NCBI GenBank assembly: GCA_903873705.1
Contig: CAIQPK010000085.1
Span: 1-42,237 of the forward strand
Length of the DNA stretch: 42,237 bases
From: an uncultured Acidobacteriota bacterium
GTDB taxonomy: Bacteria > Acidobacteriota > Terriglobia > Terriglobales > Acidobacteriaceae
Reading direction: 5' to 3'
Below, in pieces: positions 25,541-34,184 of the stretch (within the stretch, counting starts at the first letter, position 1; every line of letters begins with the position of its first letter). The translations under genes and the position numbers were made by a program. The notes below the pieces were generated by a model. That model searched no databases, had not been told where the DNA came from, and was given only the letters and a program-made list of their open reading frames with translations.

Positions 25541-25602
25541 AGCAAGGCGTTTCACGCAAAGAACGCAGAGGAGAAAAGCACGCCAAGGGCGCGAAGGTTT
25601 TT
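25541..25602. repeat. Family D repeat upstream of addB
   Basis: GCAAGGCGTTTCACGCAAAG ... GCACGCCAAGGGCGCGAAGG. It fills most of the gap between addB and the MFS gene and supplies the spurious GTG at 25555. Confidence 0.75.
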
Positions 25603-25624
25603 GGGGTGGGTTGGAAGGGTGGGT

Positions 25625-26836
25625 TTAGTGGGAAGCGGTGGAGGTGGTGGGTAAGTCGGGGGGATGGAGGTTGGGGAGGAGGCTGGGGACGGGGTCGGGG
25701 GAGGGCATCCAGAGGCAGACGGCGAGGAGGCCGATAGCGGCGAGGAAGGGGACGACCATGGCGATGCGGAGGGAGTTGGCCTGGCTGGAGATGATGCCCA
25801 TGAGCCAGGTGAGAGCGGCGGCGCCAAGGCCGGAGACGGCGAGGATGAAGCCGGCTTCGCGGGCGTGGGGGTGGCGGCGCATGAGCAGGGCGAAGGTGGA
25901 GGGGAAGATCGACGAGAGGCTGAGGCCGAGCAGGATGCAGACGATGGAGAGGGACATGGCCGTCGTGCAGCGGGCGAGGGCGGGGATGAGGATGACGGCG
26001 CAGACAAGGCCGGTGCGCTGCACGGTGGTTTCGCGGATGCGGCGGAGGAGGAGGGCGGTGATAGCTCGGCCAGCAGTGAGGGTGGACCAGAGGACGACGA
26101 TGGCGGATTGGCCGCCGAGGATGCGTCCGTCGGCGTAGCGCATGGAGAAGGTGGTGAGCCACTGGGAGAGGCTGGTTTCGAGGCCACCATAGAGAAAGAG
26201 CATGAGGCCGAAGCCGATGGCGGCTTTGCGAGCGAGGGCGTAGGGAGGGATCTGTTCCTGGACGGTCTCGATGCCGGAGCGGTCGGCGGAGTTGAGACGG
26301 CCGCCGATGGCGATGACGATGAAGGCGGCTGCGAAGGTGAGCAGGAACTGGCGGAGGGTGTGGTTGGGGAGGAAGGCGGCGATGAGGACGCCGACGGCGA
26401 CGGCTCCCAGGCTCCAGAAGAAGTTGATGGCGTTGAGTGCGGCGCCGGTCTGGTGGCTGTAGCGGCGTCCGGCAAGGATGTTGGTGGAGGCGATGATCTG
26501 GCCCAGGCCTACTCCGACGCAAAAGAGGGCGATGGAGGCGGTGTAGAGGCCGGTGGCGTAGGCGAAGCCGGTGAGACCGGCGCAGGTGGCGAAGAGTCCG
26601 AAGAAGATGCCGTTGCGGAGGCGGTTGGGGACGGTGGACCCGCCGACGAAGGCACCGATGAATTTGGCGAAGAGCAGGAGGCCGGCCTGATAGTCGGGCA
26701 GGTGCCAGAGTTGGGAGAGTGCGGGGAGAATGGGGCCGAGCAGGACGGTACCCATACCGGCGAGCAGGAAGCCGGCGCAAAGCCAGGGGGCTGTTGGACC
26801 TGCGCCTTCGGGTTCGTTCGCTTGCAGGGAATTCAC
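25625..26836 (-). CDS. MFS permease (FucP-like sugar transporter family)
   Basis: About 403 residues from the GTG at 26836, preferred because GGAG lies nine bases upstream; the frame is open to a GTG at 26935 with a low-complexity leader. Twelve membrane helices are predicted by eye (first LCAGFLLAGMGTVLLGPILPAL, split at 20: LCAGFLLAGMGTVLLG and PILPAL). The loop between helices 2 and 3 holds NRLRNG, and ALNAINFFWSLGAVAVG in helix 5 is reminiscent of the fucose/glucose permease branch. The substrate is not determinable. It is divergent from the copper gene at 27032. Confidence 0.82.
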   Translation of the reverse strand: MNSLQANEPEGAGPTAPWLCAGFLLAGMGTVLLGPILPALSQLWHLPDYQAGLLLFAKFIGAFVGGSTVPNRLRNGIFFGLFATCAGLTGFAYATGLYTASIALFCVGVGLGQIIASTNILAGRRYSHQTGAALNAINFFWSLGAVAVGVLIAAFLPNHTLRQFLLTFAAAFIVIAIGGRLNSADRSGIETVQEQIPPYALARKAAIGFGLMLFLYGGLETSLSQWLTTFSMRYADGRILGGQSAIVVLWSTLTAGRAITALLLRRIRETTVQRTGLVCAVILIPALARCTTAMSLSIVCILLGLSLSSIFPSTFALLMRRHPHAREAGFILAVSGLGAAALTWLMGIISSQANSLRIAMVVPFLAAIGLLAVCLWMPSPDPVPSLLPNLHPPDLPTTSTASH

Positions 26837-27031
26837 GGACACGCGCTCCAGAGTTCTCGACGGTGCGGTGCTGCGCGGGGACGCGGGGAGCGTCGGGGCG
26901 GTTCCGGTTCCAGGCCCGCAGTAGCCGCCGCACACGGTCGGCTCTGTTCGAGGAACACGATGGGTGAGATGCTAGCACGGCGCAGCGGGGGTTGTACGAG
27001 AACCGGTGGGGAGTGCGGCTATCATGGAGAC

Positions 27032-27955
27032 GTGAAGCTGACGACGATTGCTTTTTTGAGACGGAACGGACGGGGCGCGATGGGTTTCATGGCGCTCATG
27101 GTGGCTGCGCTGGTGGTGGCCGGGTGTCATGGAGGGGCTAAGACGCCGCCGGTGGAGAAGCAGTATCCGGTGCGCGGGGTGATCATGGGGACGGTGCCGG
27201 ATAAAGGCGAGATTATTCTGGACGCCGAGAATATTCCGGGATTCATGGAAGCGATGACCATGCAGTACAAGCTGGGAGATCCGGGGATTATTTCCGAGCT
27301 GCATAAGGGCGACAAGATTACGGCGACGCTGATTGCGGGGCAGGACGCGGCGGGGCCGATTAACATGCGGCTGACCAACATCGTCGTGGTTGGGCAGGCG
27401 AGGCCGGACTCGGTGCCGAAGGTGGTTTACCACGTGCCGGCGCCGGGGGACGTGGTTCCGGATTATCCGATGCTGAATCAGAGTGGGAAGAAGATCAAGA
27501 TCAGCCAGTTCAAGGGCAAGGTGGTGTTGCTGACGTTTGTGTACACGCGTTGCGCGATGGCGGATTTTTGTCCTCGGATGAGCAAGAACTTTGCGGAGAT
27601 TGACAAGGCGCTGGCGAGCGATCCGTCGACTTATGGGAAGAGTCATTTGCTGAGCATCAGCTTCGATCCGGGGTTCGACACGCCGGAGGTGCTGCGGACC
27701 TATGGCGGGGCTTACACGGGGAATTATTCGAAGGAAACGTTTGGGCACTGGGACTTTGCGGCGCCTTCTGTGGCGGACCTGCCGAAGGTCGAGCAGTTCT
27801 TCGACCTGGGGGTGACGGGCGAAGGGAATACAGTGATGCACTCCCTGGCGACAGTGATTGTTGGCAAGGATGGCAGGGTGGTAGCGTACTATCCGACCAA
27901 CGACTGGACCGTAAGTGATGTTTTGAAGCAGGTTCGGACGGCTGTGTCGATTTAG
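27032..27955 (+). CDS. Lipoprotein with CusF-like copper domain fused to a Sco1/SenC thioredoxin domain
   Basis: 307 residues from the GTG at 27032 (GGAGA just upstream); the ATG at 27080 is an alternative. The lipobox is LVVAGC. Residues about 45-120 look like a CusF/copper-binding domain (VRGVIMGTVPDKGEIILDAE, then IPGFMEAMTM). Residues about 145-305 are a Sco domain: VLLTFVYTRC, cysteines C174 and C180, and copper-ligand H270 in TVMHSLATVIVG. Sco proteins normally have C-x3-C; this one has C-x5-C (CAMADFC). It probably carries Cu(I) for cytochrome oxidase assembly or copper tolerance outside the inner membrane. A small membrane protein follows 31 bases later. Confidence 0.88.
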   Translation: MKLTTIAFLRRNGRGAMGFMALMVAALVVAGCHGGAKTPPVEKQYPVRGVIMGTVPDKGEIILDAENIPGFMEAMTMQYKLGDPGIISELHKGDKITATLIAGQDAAGPINMRLTNIVVVGQARPDSVPKVVYHVPAPGDVVPDYPMLNQSGKKIKISQFKGKVVLLTFVYTRCAMADFCPRMSKNFAEIDKALASDPSTYGKSHLLSISFDPGFDTPEVLRTYGGAYTGNYSKETFGHWDFAAPSVADLPKVEQFFDLGVTGEGNTVMHSLATVIVGKDGRVVAYYPTNDWTVSDVLKQVRTAVSI

Positions 27956-27986
27956 CGACGGTTTGGCGATTTACGGAGGATGTGCG

Positions 27987-28361
27987 ATGGCGAAGACGAC
28001 GGTAGCGTTCGGTGGGTTGTTGATCCTGTTGGGAGCGATTGGGTATATCGGGACCGGGATGGAGCATCCGACTGCGCTGATTCCCGCCTTCGTGGGCATC
28101 ATCCTGTGCGGTGCCGGTGTGTTTGCTAACACTGAGGACACGAAGAAGCGGATGCTGTGGATGCACATTGCGGTGACCGTCGGGCTGCTGGGCTTCCTGG
28201 CCAGCGCGGGACGCGCCGGCATGGTGCTGGCTAAGGGCGGGTCGGCGACGGCGCCGGGAACGCTGGCTAACCTGGCGATGGCGTTGATCTGTGCGGCGTT
28301 TGTGGCGTTGTGCGTGAAGTCGTTTATTGCGGCTCGTCGCGGACGTCTTGCTGAAGCGTAA
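27987..28361 (+). CDS. Small four-helix membrane protein of unknown function
   Basis: 124 residues from the ATG at 27987, with GGAGG seven bases upstream (27975-27979). Four hydrophobic segments: VAFGGLLILLGAIGYIGTG, LIPAFVGIILCGAGVFA, MHIAVTVGLLGFLASAG and LANLAMALICAAFVALCV. There is a basic C-terminus (AARRGRLAEA). I know similar short proteins from acidobacteria and planctomycetes but no named function. The close spacing to the Sco gene suggests co-transcription, so a role near copper or respiration is possible. Confidence 0.78.
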   Translation: MAKTTVAFGGLLILLGAIGYIGTGMEHPTALIPAFVGIILCGAGVFANTEDTKKRMLWMHIAVTVGLLGFLASAGRAGMVLAKGGSATAPGTLANLAMALICAAFVALCVKSFIAARRGRLAEA

Positions 28362-28435
28362 GTTATTCCCAGAACATCTGATCGGTGTGAAGGCGCGCGG
28401 CGCATCGCTGCGCGCCGAAGTACACTGGTGGGTAC

Positions 28436-30334
28436 ATGGGAAGTTTTGGACATTCTGGAATGGGTGGGGGCATGCGCTCCGACCGGCCTGCGCGCGGCAC
28501 GGGCAAAGCTGTTGGCGCCGACCTGACGAAGTCGCGGCCTAAGCCGAAGCTGAAAAAAGTGATGCCCGAGGTGTGGAAGCTGGTGAAGCCGCGGGCTCCG
28601 CTGCTGGCACTAAGCTTTGTGCTGATGGTGATCAACCGGGGCGCGTCGTTTGTACTGCCGCTCTCGTTCAAGCCGCTGGTGAACCAGGTGTTCACCCTGG
28701 GGCGGATGGACCTGCTGCCGAAGATCATTATTGCGGTGGTAGCGGCCACGCTGCTGCAGGGCTTGACCTCGTTTGCGCTGACGCAGATGCTCTCCAAGGG
28801 CGGCCAGCGCCTGATCTCTGAACTGCGAACGCAGGTGCAGGAGCATATTGGGCGGCTGCCGGTCGCGTTCTACGACGAGAACCGGACGGGAACGCTGGTG
28901 GCGCGCATTATGAGCGACGTGGAAGGCGTGCGCAACCTGGTGGGGACCGGTGTTGTGGACTTTGTGGGCGGCATCCTGTCGGCCATGATTGCGTTTGTGC
29001 TGCTGATCCGGATCAACCGGCTGATGACGCTGCTGACGTTCTGCATCCTGCTGGTGTTCGGCTTCATTTTGCAGAAGGCGTTCAAAACGATCCGGCCTAT
29101 CTTCCGAGAACGGGGCAAGATCAATGCCGAGGTGACGGGCAGGCTGACGGAGTCGCTGGGCGGCGTGCGGGTGGTGAAGGGTTACCACGCCGAGGCGAGC
29201 GAGGCGAAGGTGTTTGCGGGGGGCGTGAAGCGGCTGCTGGATAACGTGGTGAGCTCGCTGACGGCGCAGTCGATTATGACGCTGTCGTCGACGGTGGTGC
29301 TGGGTGTGGTGGGCGGGCTGGTAATGTTCCTGGGCGCGCGTGAGCACTCGCTGGGGCGACTGGACACGGGATCTTACTTTACGTTTACGTTCCTGCTGGC
29401 GTTCCTGGTAGCGCCGATTGCGCAGCTGGTGGCGATCGGGACGCAGCTGACCGAGGCGCTGGCTGGGCTGGACCGGACGACGGAGATCCTGGCGGAGGCG
29501 GAGGAAGATTCCGAGCCGTCGCGGGTGACCGTGCTCGATCACATTGTGGGCGATGTGGTTTTTGACCACGTGAATTTTGCGTATGAGAAAGACAAGCCGG
29601 TTCTGCACGATGTGAGCTTTGAAGCGAAGCCGGGAACGGTGACGGCTCTGGTGGGGTCGTCGGGGTCGGGCAAGTCGACAATCATCAGCCTGGTGTGCGG
29701 GTTCCACACGACCGGGACGGGGCGCGTGCTGGTGGATGGGCACGACCTGGCCAGCGTGCGGCTGAGCAGCTATCGCGAGCAGCTGGGCGTGGTGCTGCAG
29801 GAGACGTTTCTGTTCGATGGGACGATCAAGGAGAATGTAAAGTTCTCGCGGCCCGGGGCGACCGATGAGCAGTTTGAGAAGGCGTGCTCGATTGCTCGGG
29901 TGGATGAGTTTGCGCTGCGGTTTCCGGAGGGTTTTGGGACGATCGTGGGGGAGCGCGGGGTGAAGCTGTCAGGCGGTCAGCGGCAGCGGATTTCGATTGC
30001 GCGTGCGATTCTGGCGGACCCGCGGATTCTGATCCTGGATGAGGCGACGAGCTCGCTGGACTCGGAGTCGGAAGCGATGATCCAGGCGGGCTTGAGCTTT
30101 CTGATGCAAGGGCGGACGACGTTTGTGATTGCGCACCGGTTGTCGACGATCCGGCGGGCCGACCAGATACTGGTGGTGGAGCAGGGCGTGATCGTGGAGC
30201 GGGGGACGCATGAGGAGTTGTATGCGATGAAGGGGCGGTACTTCGACCTGTACACGCGGCAGCATGGGCTGGAGACGAATTTGTTCCTGGCGCCGGGTGA
30301 GGGTGATGGTGGGTTGGTGGAGGCTGAGGCGTAG
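28436..30334 (+). CDS. ABC exporter, MsbA-like
   Basis: 632 residues. The N-terminus is Gly-rich (MGSFGHSGMGGGMRSDRPA), then six membrane helices (about 55-350). The ATPase domain has VGSSGSGKSTIISLV (Walker A), VVLQETFLFDGTI (Q-loop), LSGGQRQRISIARAIL, ILILDEATSSLD and IAHRLSTIRRAD. The coupling segment PVAFYDENRTGTLVARIMSD is typical of lipid A exporters, so a lipid-flippase role is likely but not proven. Unlike the exporter at 11623, its signature is standard and it has no insert. Confidence 0.92.
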   Translation: MGSFGHSGMGGGMRSDRPARGTGKAVGADLTKSRPKPKLKKVMPEVWKLVKPRAPLLALSFVLMVINRGASFVLPLSFKPLVNQVFTLGRMDLLPKIIIAVVAATLLQGLTSFALTQMLSKGGQRLISELRTQVQEHIGRLPVAFYDENRTGTLVARIMSDVEGVRNLVGTGVVDFVGGILSAMIAFVLLIRINRLMTLLTFCILLVFGFILQKAFKTIRPIFRERGKINAEVTGRLTESLGGVRVVKGYHAEASEAKVFAGGVKRLLDNVVSSLTAQSIMTLSSTVVLGVVGGLVMFLGAREHSLGRLDTGSYFTFTFLLAFLVAPIAQLVAIGTQLTEALAGLDRTTEILAEAEEDSEPSRVTVLDHIVGDVVFDHVNFAYEKDKPVLHDVSFEAKPGTVTALVGSSGSGKSTIISLVCGFHTTGTGRVLVDGHDLASVRLSSYREQLGVVLQETFLFDGTIKENVKFSRPGATDEQFEKACSIARVDEFALRFPEGFGTIVGERGVKLSGGQRQRISIARAILADPRILILDEATSSLDSESEAMIQAGLSFLMQGRTTFVIAHRLSTIRRADQILVVEQGVIVERGTHEELYAMKGRYFDLYTRQHGLETNLFLAPGEGDGGLVEAEA

Positions 30335-30354
30335 AACGGGAGTAGGATTAAGAC

Positions 30355-30606
30355 ATGGGGACGCTGAATGTCAATCCGGAGATGGATGAGCTGGTTGAGC
30401 AGCTCACTGCGACGACTGGTGAGCCTGCGGATGTGGCGGTGCGGGTAGCTCTGCGCGAGCGGCTTGATCGCGTAACGCATCGCAAGGGGCGTGAATTGCT
30501 GGAGCGAATTCGACCCATCCTTGATCGCGTTGCGGCCATACCGGAGCGTGATCCGCGACCTGCGGAAGAAGTACTGGGGTACAACGAGCACGGGCTCTTC
30601 GATTAA
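30355..30606 (+). CDS. vapB: VapB-type antitoxin (Rv0623-like / PSK family)
   Basis: 83 residues. The N-terminal ribbon-helix-helix-like part (LNVNPEMDELVEQLTATTGE, then ADVAVRVALRERLDR) matches the short antitoxin family that pairs with PIN toxins. The C-terminal tail (EEVLGYNEHGLFD) is the usual toxin-binding end. GGGAG lies upstream of the ATG. The stop overlaps the toxin start (TAATGG). It probably represses its own operon together with VapC. Confidence 0.92.
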   Translation: MGTLNVNPEMDELVEQLTATTGEPADVAVRVALRERLDRVTHRKGRELLERIRPILDRVAAIPERDPRPAEEVLGYNEHGLFD

Positions 30607-30995
30607 TGGTTATCGAGACATCTGTTCTCGTTGCCATCGTCCTTCGCGAAGCGGATTTCGAAAATTTAGTATTCCTGATCGCTGAAACGGAGGCGCGTTT
30701 TGTCTCGACCGCCAATTACCTCGAAGCTTCATTGGTCCTTTTTCAAAAGCGCGATGAAAGTGCGTTCCTCGAGTTAGATCGGCTTATCGATGAGATGGAG
30801 ATCACTGTTGTTCCCGTGACTCCGGCCCAGGTTCGGATAGCGCGGGAAGCTTTCGGAATATATGGCAAGGGCCAAGGCAATCCAGCACAACTCAATCTCG
30901 GAGACTGGTTTGGGTATGCGTTAGCTAAGCAGATGGGCGAACCGCTCCTGTTCAAAGGAGACGATTTCCTCCACACCGATGTGTTGAAGGCTTAG
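30606..30995 (+). CDS. vapC: VapC-type toxin, PIN-domain ribonuclease
   Basis: 129 residues. The PIN acidic centre is seen as E4 (MVIETSVLVAI), E40 (TANYLEASLVL), D100 (NLGDWFGYALAK) and D119/D120 (LLFKGDDFLHTD). The family nearly always has Asp in place of E4 (MVIDTS). The exchange keeps the charge but may weaken metal binding. These toxins cut specific RNAs, often tRNA or rRNA. It is coupled to vapB by a one-base overlap. Local base composition is less GC-rich than its neighbours, a hint of transfer. Confidence 0.93.
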   Translation: MVIETSVLVAIVLREADFENLVFLIAETEARFVSTANYLEASLVLFQKRDESAFLELDRLIDEMEITVVPVTPAQVRIAREAFGIYGKGQGNPAQLNLGDWFGYALAKQMGEPLLFKGDDFLHTDVLKA

Positions 30996-33112
30996 GTCTG
31001 ACTCGGCTCGATACCTAGCTCACGGAGGAGGAAGGCGTAGTCGAAGGCTATTTCCTTCAGGTAGTCGTAGCGGCCTGAGGCGCCGCCGTGGCCGGCGTCC
31101 ATGTTGATGTGGAGCAGGAGCGGGGTGGCGTTGGTTTTGAGGGTGCGGAGCTTGGCTACGTACTTGGCGGGTTCCCAGTACATGACCTGTGAGTCGTTTA
31201 GGCTGGTTTTTACCAGCATCGAGGGGATGGCTCCGGGGGAGAGCTTGTCGAGGTTGTCGTAGGGGGAGTAGCTGCGCATGTAGGCGAAGGCTTCGGGCTC
31301 GTTGGGATTGCCCCACTCTTCGTACTCGGCGACGGTGAGGGGGAGTGAGGCGTCGAGCATGGTGTTCATGACGTCTACGAAGGGGACGTGGGAGAGCACG
31401 GCGCGGAAGAGATTGGGCTTGCCTTGTTCGGCGGCGATGTTGAGGACGGCGCCCATGAGCAGGCCGCCGGCGCTGCCGCCTTCGATGGCGACGCGGGTGG
31501 GGTCGCCGTAGCCGTTGCTGGTGAGGAATTCGGTGGCGTCGATGAAGTCGGTGAAGGTGTTGCGCTTGACCATCATTTTGCCGGCGTCGTGCCAGGGGTC
31601 GCCCAGTTCTCCGCCGCCGCGGATGTGAGCGTAGGCGATGACGATGCCGCGGTCGAGGAGCGAGAGGCGCGAGACGCTGAAGCCGAGTGGCAAGGGGTAG
31701 CCGTAGGAACCGTAGCCGTAGAGGTAGAGCGGGCGCGTGCTGTCTTTGTGGAACGCGGCTTGTCCGGGAACCTCCCGGCGGTAGATGAGGGAGATGGGGA
31801 TTTTGGTGCCGTCGGTGGCGGGGAACCAGAGGCGCTCGGAGTTGTAGAGCGAGGCGTCGAAGCCGCCGGGGACTTCCTGCTGCTTGAGGAGGGTGGAGGT
31901 GTGGGTGAGGGTGTCGTACTCGAAGATGGAGGCGGGGCGGACGAGCGACTGGTAGTTATAGCGGTAGACGGTGGTGTTGAAGTCGCGGTTGACGTCGCCG
32001 GAAGCGGCGTAGGCGGGGTCGGGGAAGCGGATGTCGTTGGATGCGCCGAGGGTGCCGTCGGGGGTGAGGGCGAAGACGCGGAGGACGGGGAGGCCGGCTT
32101 CGCGGTAGTTGGTGACGAGGAAGTTCTGGAAGAGGTCGAAATCCTGCAGCGGGGCGTCTTTGCTTTTTGGGAGGACTTCCTCCCAGAAGGCGCGCTGGTC
32201 GGCGTCTTCAAAGCCGATGGGAACGCGCATGAGGCGGAAGAGTTCGGCCTGGTGGTTGGTGTGGATGTAGAAGTAGCCGTCGCGGTGGTCGACGTGGTAC
32301 TCCTCGTCGTCGACGCGTGGGGCGAAGAGGCGGAAGGCGTCTTCGGGTGTGGCGGACTCGAGAATATGGATCTCGTTGGTGGTGTGGGAGCCGGAGTCGA
32401 GGAGGATGTACTTGCGGTCGCTGGTGCGGCCTACGCCGAGGTTGAAGCGCTCGTCGGGTTCGGTGAAGACGAGGACGGGGGGCTGGCCGATGTTGAGGCG
32501 GTGGAGCTGGTCCTGGCGCTTGGTCTGGTCGTCTTCGGTGGTGAAGAAGAGGGTGGTGGAGCTGGCTGCCCAGGCGATGGAGCCGACCCGCTCGGCGGTG
32601 TCGGGGAACTCGGTTTTGGTGGTGAGGTTGCGGATGTGGAGGGTGTACTGGCGGAAGCCGGTGTTGTCGGTGGTGTAGGCGAGGAGGTTGCCGTCGGGAC
32701 TGACGCCGATGGCGCCGAGGGACATGAAGGGCTGGCCTTCGGCGAGGGCGTTGACGTCGAGGATGACTTCTTCGGGGGCATCTGGCGTGGACGCGGGGCG
32801 GCGGAGGAAGATGGGGTACTGGCTGCCCTTGGCGGTGCGGGAGAGGTAGATCCATTCGCCGTCGCGGTAGGGGACGGAGACATCGTCTTCCTTGATGTGG
32901 GAGAGGATTTCGTCGTAGAGCTGGGCCTGGAGCGCGGTGGTGTCTTCCATCGCGGCGGCGGTGTAGGCGTTCTCGGCCTCGAGGTAGGCGGTGACCTCGG
33001 GGGCGCCCTTTTCGCGGAGCCAGGCGTAGTCGTCGACGAGCTCGGTGTTGTGTATGGGGGTGGTTTTGGGCTTGCGTTCGGCGACGGGGGGTGTGGGAAG
33101 GGTGTGGCTCAT
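30992..33112 (-). CDS. ptrB: Oligopeptidase B (prolyl oligopeptidase family S9)
   Basis: 706 residues from the ATG at 33112, where the family N-terminus begins (PPVAERKPKTT, HNTELVDDYAWLR). A longer open frame to 33844 is not supported. A seven-blade propeller comes first (about 75-410), then the alpha/beta hydrolase: RGGGELGDPWHDAG, the nucleophile S547 in IEGGSAGGLLMG, the acid in LVKTSLNDSQVMYWE, and the base in DAGHGGASGRYD. Oligopeptidase B cuts short peptides after Arg or Lys in the cytoplasm. The gene end overlaps vapC by four bases, on opposite strands. Confidence 0.95.
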   Translation of the reverse strand: MSHTLPTPPVAERKPKTTPIHNTELVDDYAWLREKGAPEVTAYLEAENAYTAAAMEDTTALQAQLYDEILSHIKEDDVSVPYRDGEWIYLSRTAKGSQYPIFLRRPASTPDAPEEVILDVNALAEGQPFMSLGAIGVSPDGNLLAYTTDNTGFRQYTLHIRNLTTKTEFPDTAERVGSIAWAASSTTLFFTTEDDQTKRQDQLHRLNIGQPPVLVFTEPDERFNLGVGRTSDRKYILLDSGSHTTNEIHILESATPEDAFRLFAPRVDDEEYHVDHRDGYFYIHTNHQAELFRLMRVPIGFEDADQRAFWEEVLPKSKDAPLQDFDLFQNFLVTNYREAGLPVLRVFALTPDGTLGASNDIRFPDPAYAASGDVNRDFNTTVYRYNYQSLVRPASIFEYDTLTHTSTLLKQQEVPGGFDASLYNSERLWFPATDGTKIPISLIYRREVPGQAAFHKDSTRPLYLYGYGSYGYPLPLGFSVSRLSLLDRGIVIAYAHIRGGGELGDPWHDAGKMMVKRNTFTDFIDATEFLTSNGYGDPTRVAIEGGSAGGLLMGAVLNIAAEQGKPNLFRAVLSHVPFVDVMNTMLDASLPLTVAEYEEWGNPNEPEAFAYMRSYSPYDNLDKLSPGAIPSMLVKTSLNDSQVMYWEPAKYVAKLRTLKTNATPLLLHINMDAGHGGASGRYDYLKEIAFDYAFLLRELGIEPSQT

Positions 33113-33193
33113 TGAGGGTTCGTAAAACTCCAGTCCATGAACAGCATAAAGTGTCCGGGGCAACGCAGGGTGGAGCGGAGGTATCTGAATGGC

Positions 33194-33238
33194 TGTACGA
33201 CGCACGTACATTGACTTGCGGCCACGCCGCAGCGGGGA
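33194..33238 (+). promoter_or_regulatory. Leader with two inverted repeats before the DUF4142 gene
   Basis: TGTACG-ACGCA-CGTACA (33194-33210) abuts TTGACT (33211-33216), which would serve as a -35 box. TGCGGC-CAC-GCCGCA (33217-33231) follows, then the ribosome site GGGGA (33234-33238), six bases before the ATG. No good -10 box is seen at the normal distance, so the promoter type is unclear. Confidence 0.4.
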
Positions 33239-33244
33239 AATCCA

Positions 33245-33754
33245 ATGAAAAATATGAATAAAGTGATGTGTTGCGCCATGCTCGGCTGCGCGGCAATGAT
33301 GATTCCTGCCAAGGCGAAGGCTGCCGATGACAACGATAAGAAGTTCCTGGCTATGGCGGCGCAGGGCGATGTGAACGAGATCAAAATCAGCGAGCTGGCC
33401 GAGGGCAAGGCGAGCAATCCTGCGGTGAAGGCGTTTGCGAAGAGGATGGTGATGGAACACAAGATGATGTCGGCGAGCATGAAGCCGTTTGCGGATTCGT
33501 GGGGACTGAATGCGCCGATGGACGTGGATGCCGATCACCAGAAAGAGTGGCAGAAGCTGAACGGGCTTTCGGGCAAGGATTTTGATAAGGAGTACATGGA
33601 CGCGATGGTTGATGACCACGGCAAGGCGCTGGATGCGTTTACTTCGGAAGCCAAAGATACGAAGGATGCAAAGTTCAAGGCTGCTGTGATCAAGGGCAAG
33701 ACGCATGTGGCGGCGCATAAGAATATGGCTTATGACTTGAAGAAGAAGCTGTAG
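33245..33754 (+). CDS. Secreted DUF4142-domain protein
   Basis: 169 residues. Signal peptide MKNMNKVMCCAMLGCAAMMI with cleavage near AKA-AD. The mature part is a four-helix ferritin-like bundle of the DUF4142 family (KKFLAMAAQGDVNEIKISELA, split: KKFLAMAAQG and DVNEIKISELA; AFAKRMVMEHKMM; DKEYMDAMVDDHGKALDAF). The His and Glu/Asp pairs (MEHK, DDHGK) are the conserved ones, perhaps metal-binding. The function in the family is unknown; it is often envelope-stress linked. A strong terminator follows, so it is a single-gene transcript. Confidence 0.9.
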   Translation: MKNMNKVMCCAMLGCAAMMIPAKAKAADDNDKKFLAMAAQGDVNEIKISELAEGKASNPAVKAFAKRMVMEHKMMSASMKPFADSWGLNAPMDVDADHQKEWQKLNGLSGKDFDKEYMDAMVDDHGKALDAFTSEAKDTKDAKFKAAVIKGKTHVAAHKNMAYDLKKKL

Positions 33755-33772
33755 GTGGGTCTGATTGGGATG

Positions 33773-33806
33773 CGGCCCTTCCCTTTGGGAGGGCCGTATG
33801 TTTTTT
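33773..33806 (+). terminator. Intrinsic terminator of the DUF4142 gene
   Basis: CGGCCCTTCCC and GGGAGGGCCG form a stem (one bulge) around TTT; TATGTTTTTT follows. It lies 20 bases after the stop codon. Confidence 0.85.
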
Positions 33807-33857
33807 GGGGGGTGTGAAGCGAAAGCAAGAACGGGAGAAGGCAAAAGCGGTGAAGCA

Positions 33858-34003
<146 letters not shown>

Positions 34004-34010
<7 letters not shown>

Positions 34011-34143
34011 ACTCTGGGGACTGACATTCATGGCGTGGAATGACAACTCTGGGGACTGACATTCATGGCGTGGGATGACAACTCTGGGGACTGGCATTCA
34101 TGGCGTGGGATGACAACTCTGGGGACTGACATTCATGGCGTGG
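34004..34143. repeat. Tandem array, four copies of a 35-base unit
   Basis: The unit begins AATGACAACTCTGGGGACTG and ends ACATTCATGGCGTGG. Copies start at 34004, 34039, 34074 and 34109, with only two or three base changes among them. It lies just before the TPM-domain gene. Each unit holds an ATG, which creates a false longer N-terminus for that gene. Confidence 0.92.
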
Positions 34144-34184
34144 TGGATGCCGCGACGGAACTTTGTGTGGACGGCGCGCGTAAC

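Noticed and set aside
25502-25555. GTG start of addB at 25555
   Set aside because: It lies in a family D repeat and the added residues are coded partly by the repeat; the ATG at 25501 is a simpler choice.
25664-27955. A very long plus-strand frame (763 codons) ending with the Sco protein
   Set aside because: The first 450 codons run antisense to the MFS gene and give Gly/Glu/Asp-rich nonsense. Only the part from 27032 is a gene.
31388-33115. 575-codon plus-strand frame antisense to oligopeptidase B
   Set aside because: Composition (Gly, Val, Glu, Asp) is that of a GC-rich shadow frame, and the minus-strand gene has full family motifs.
33113-33844. N-terminal extension of oligopeptidase B to 33844
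   Set aside because: It would run antisense to the DUF4142 gene, through its terminator and leader. The family N-terminus starts at 33112.
34065-34184. Longer N-terminus for the TPM-domain protein
   Set aside because: The added residues come from the 35-base tandem array; the signal peptide fits the start at 34185 or 34194.
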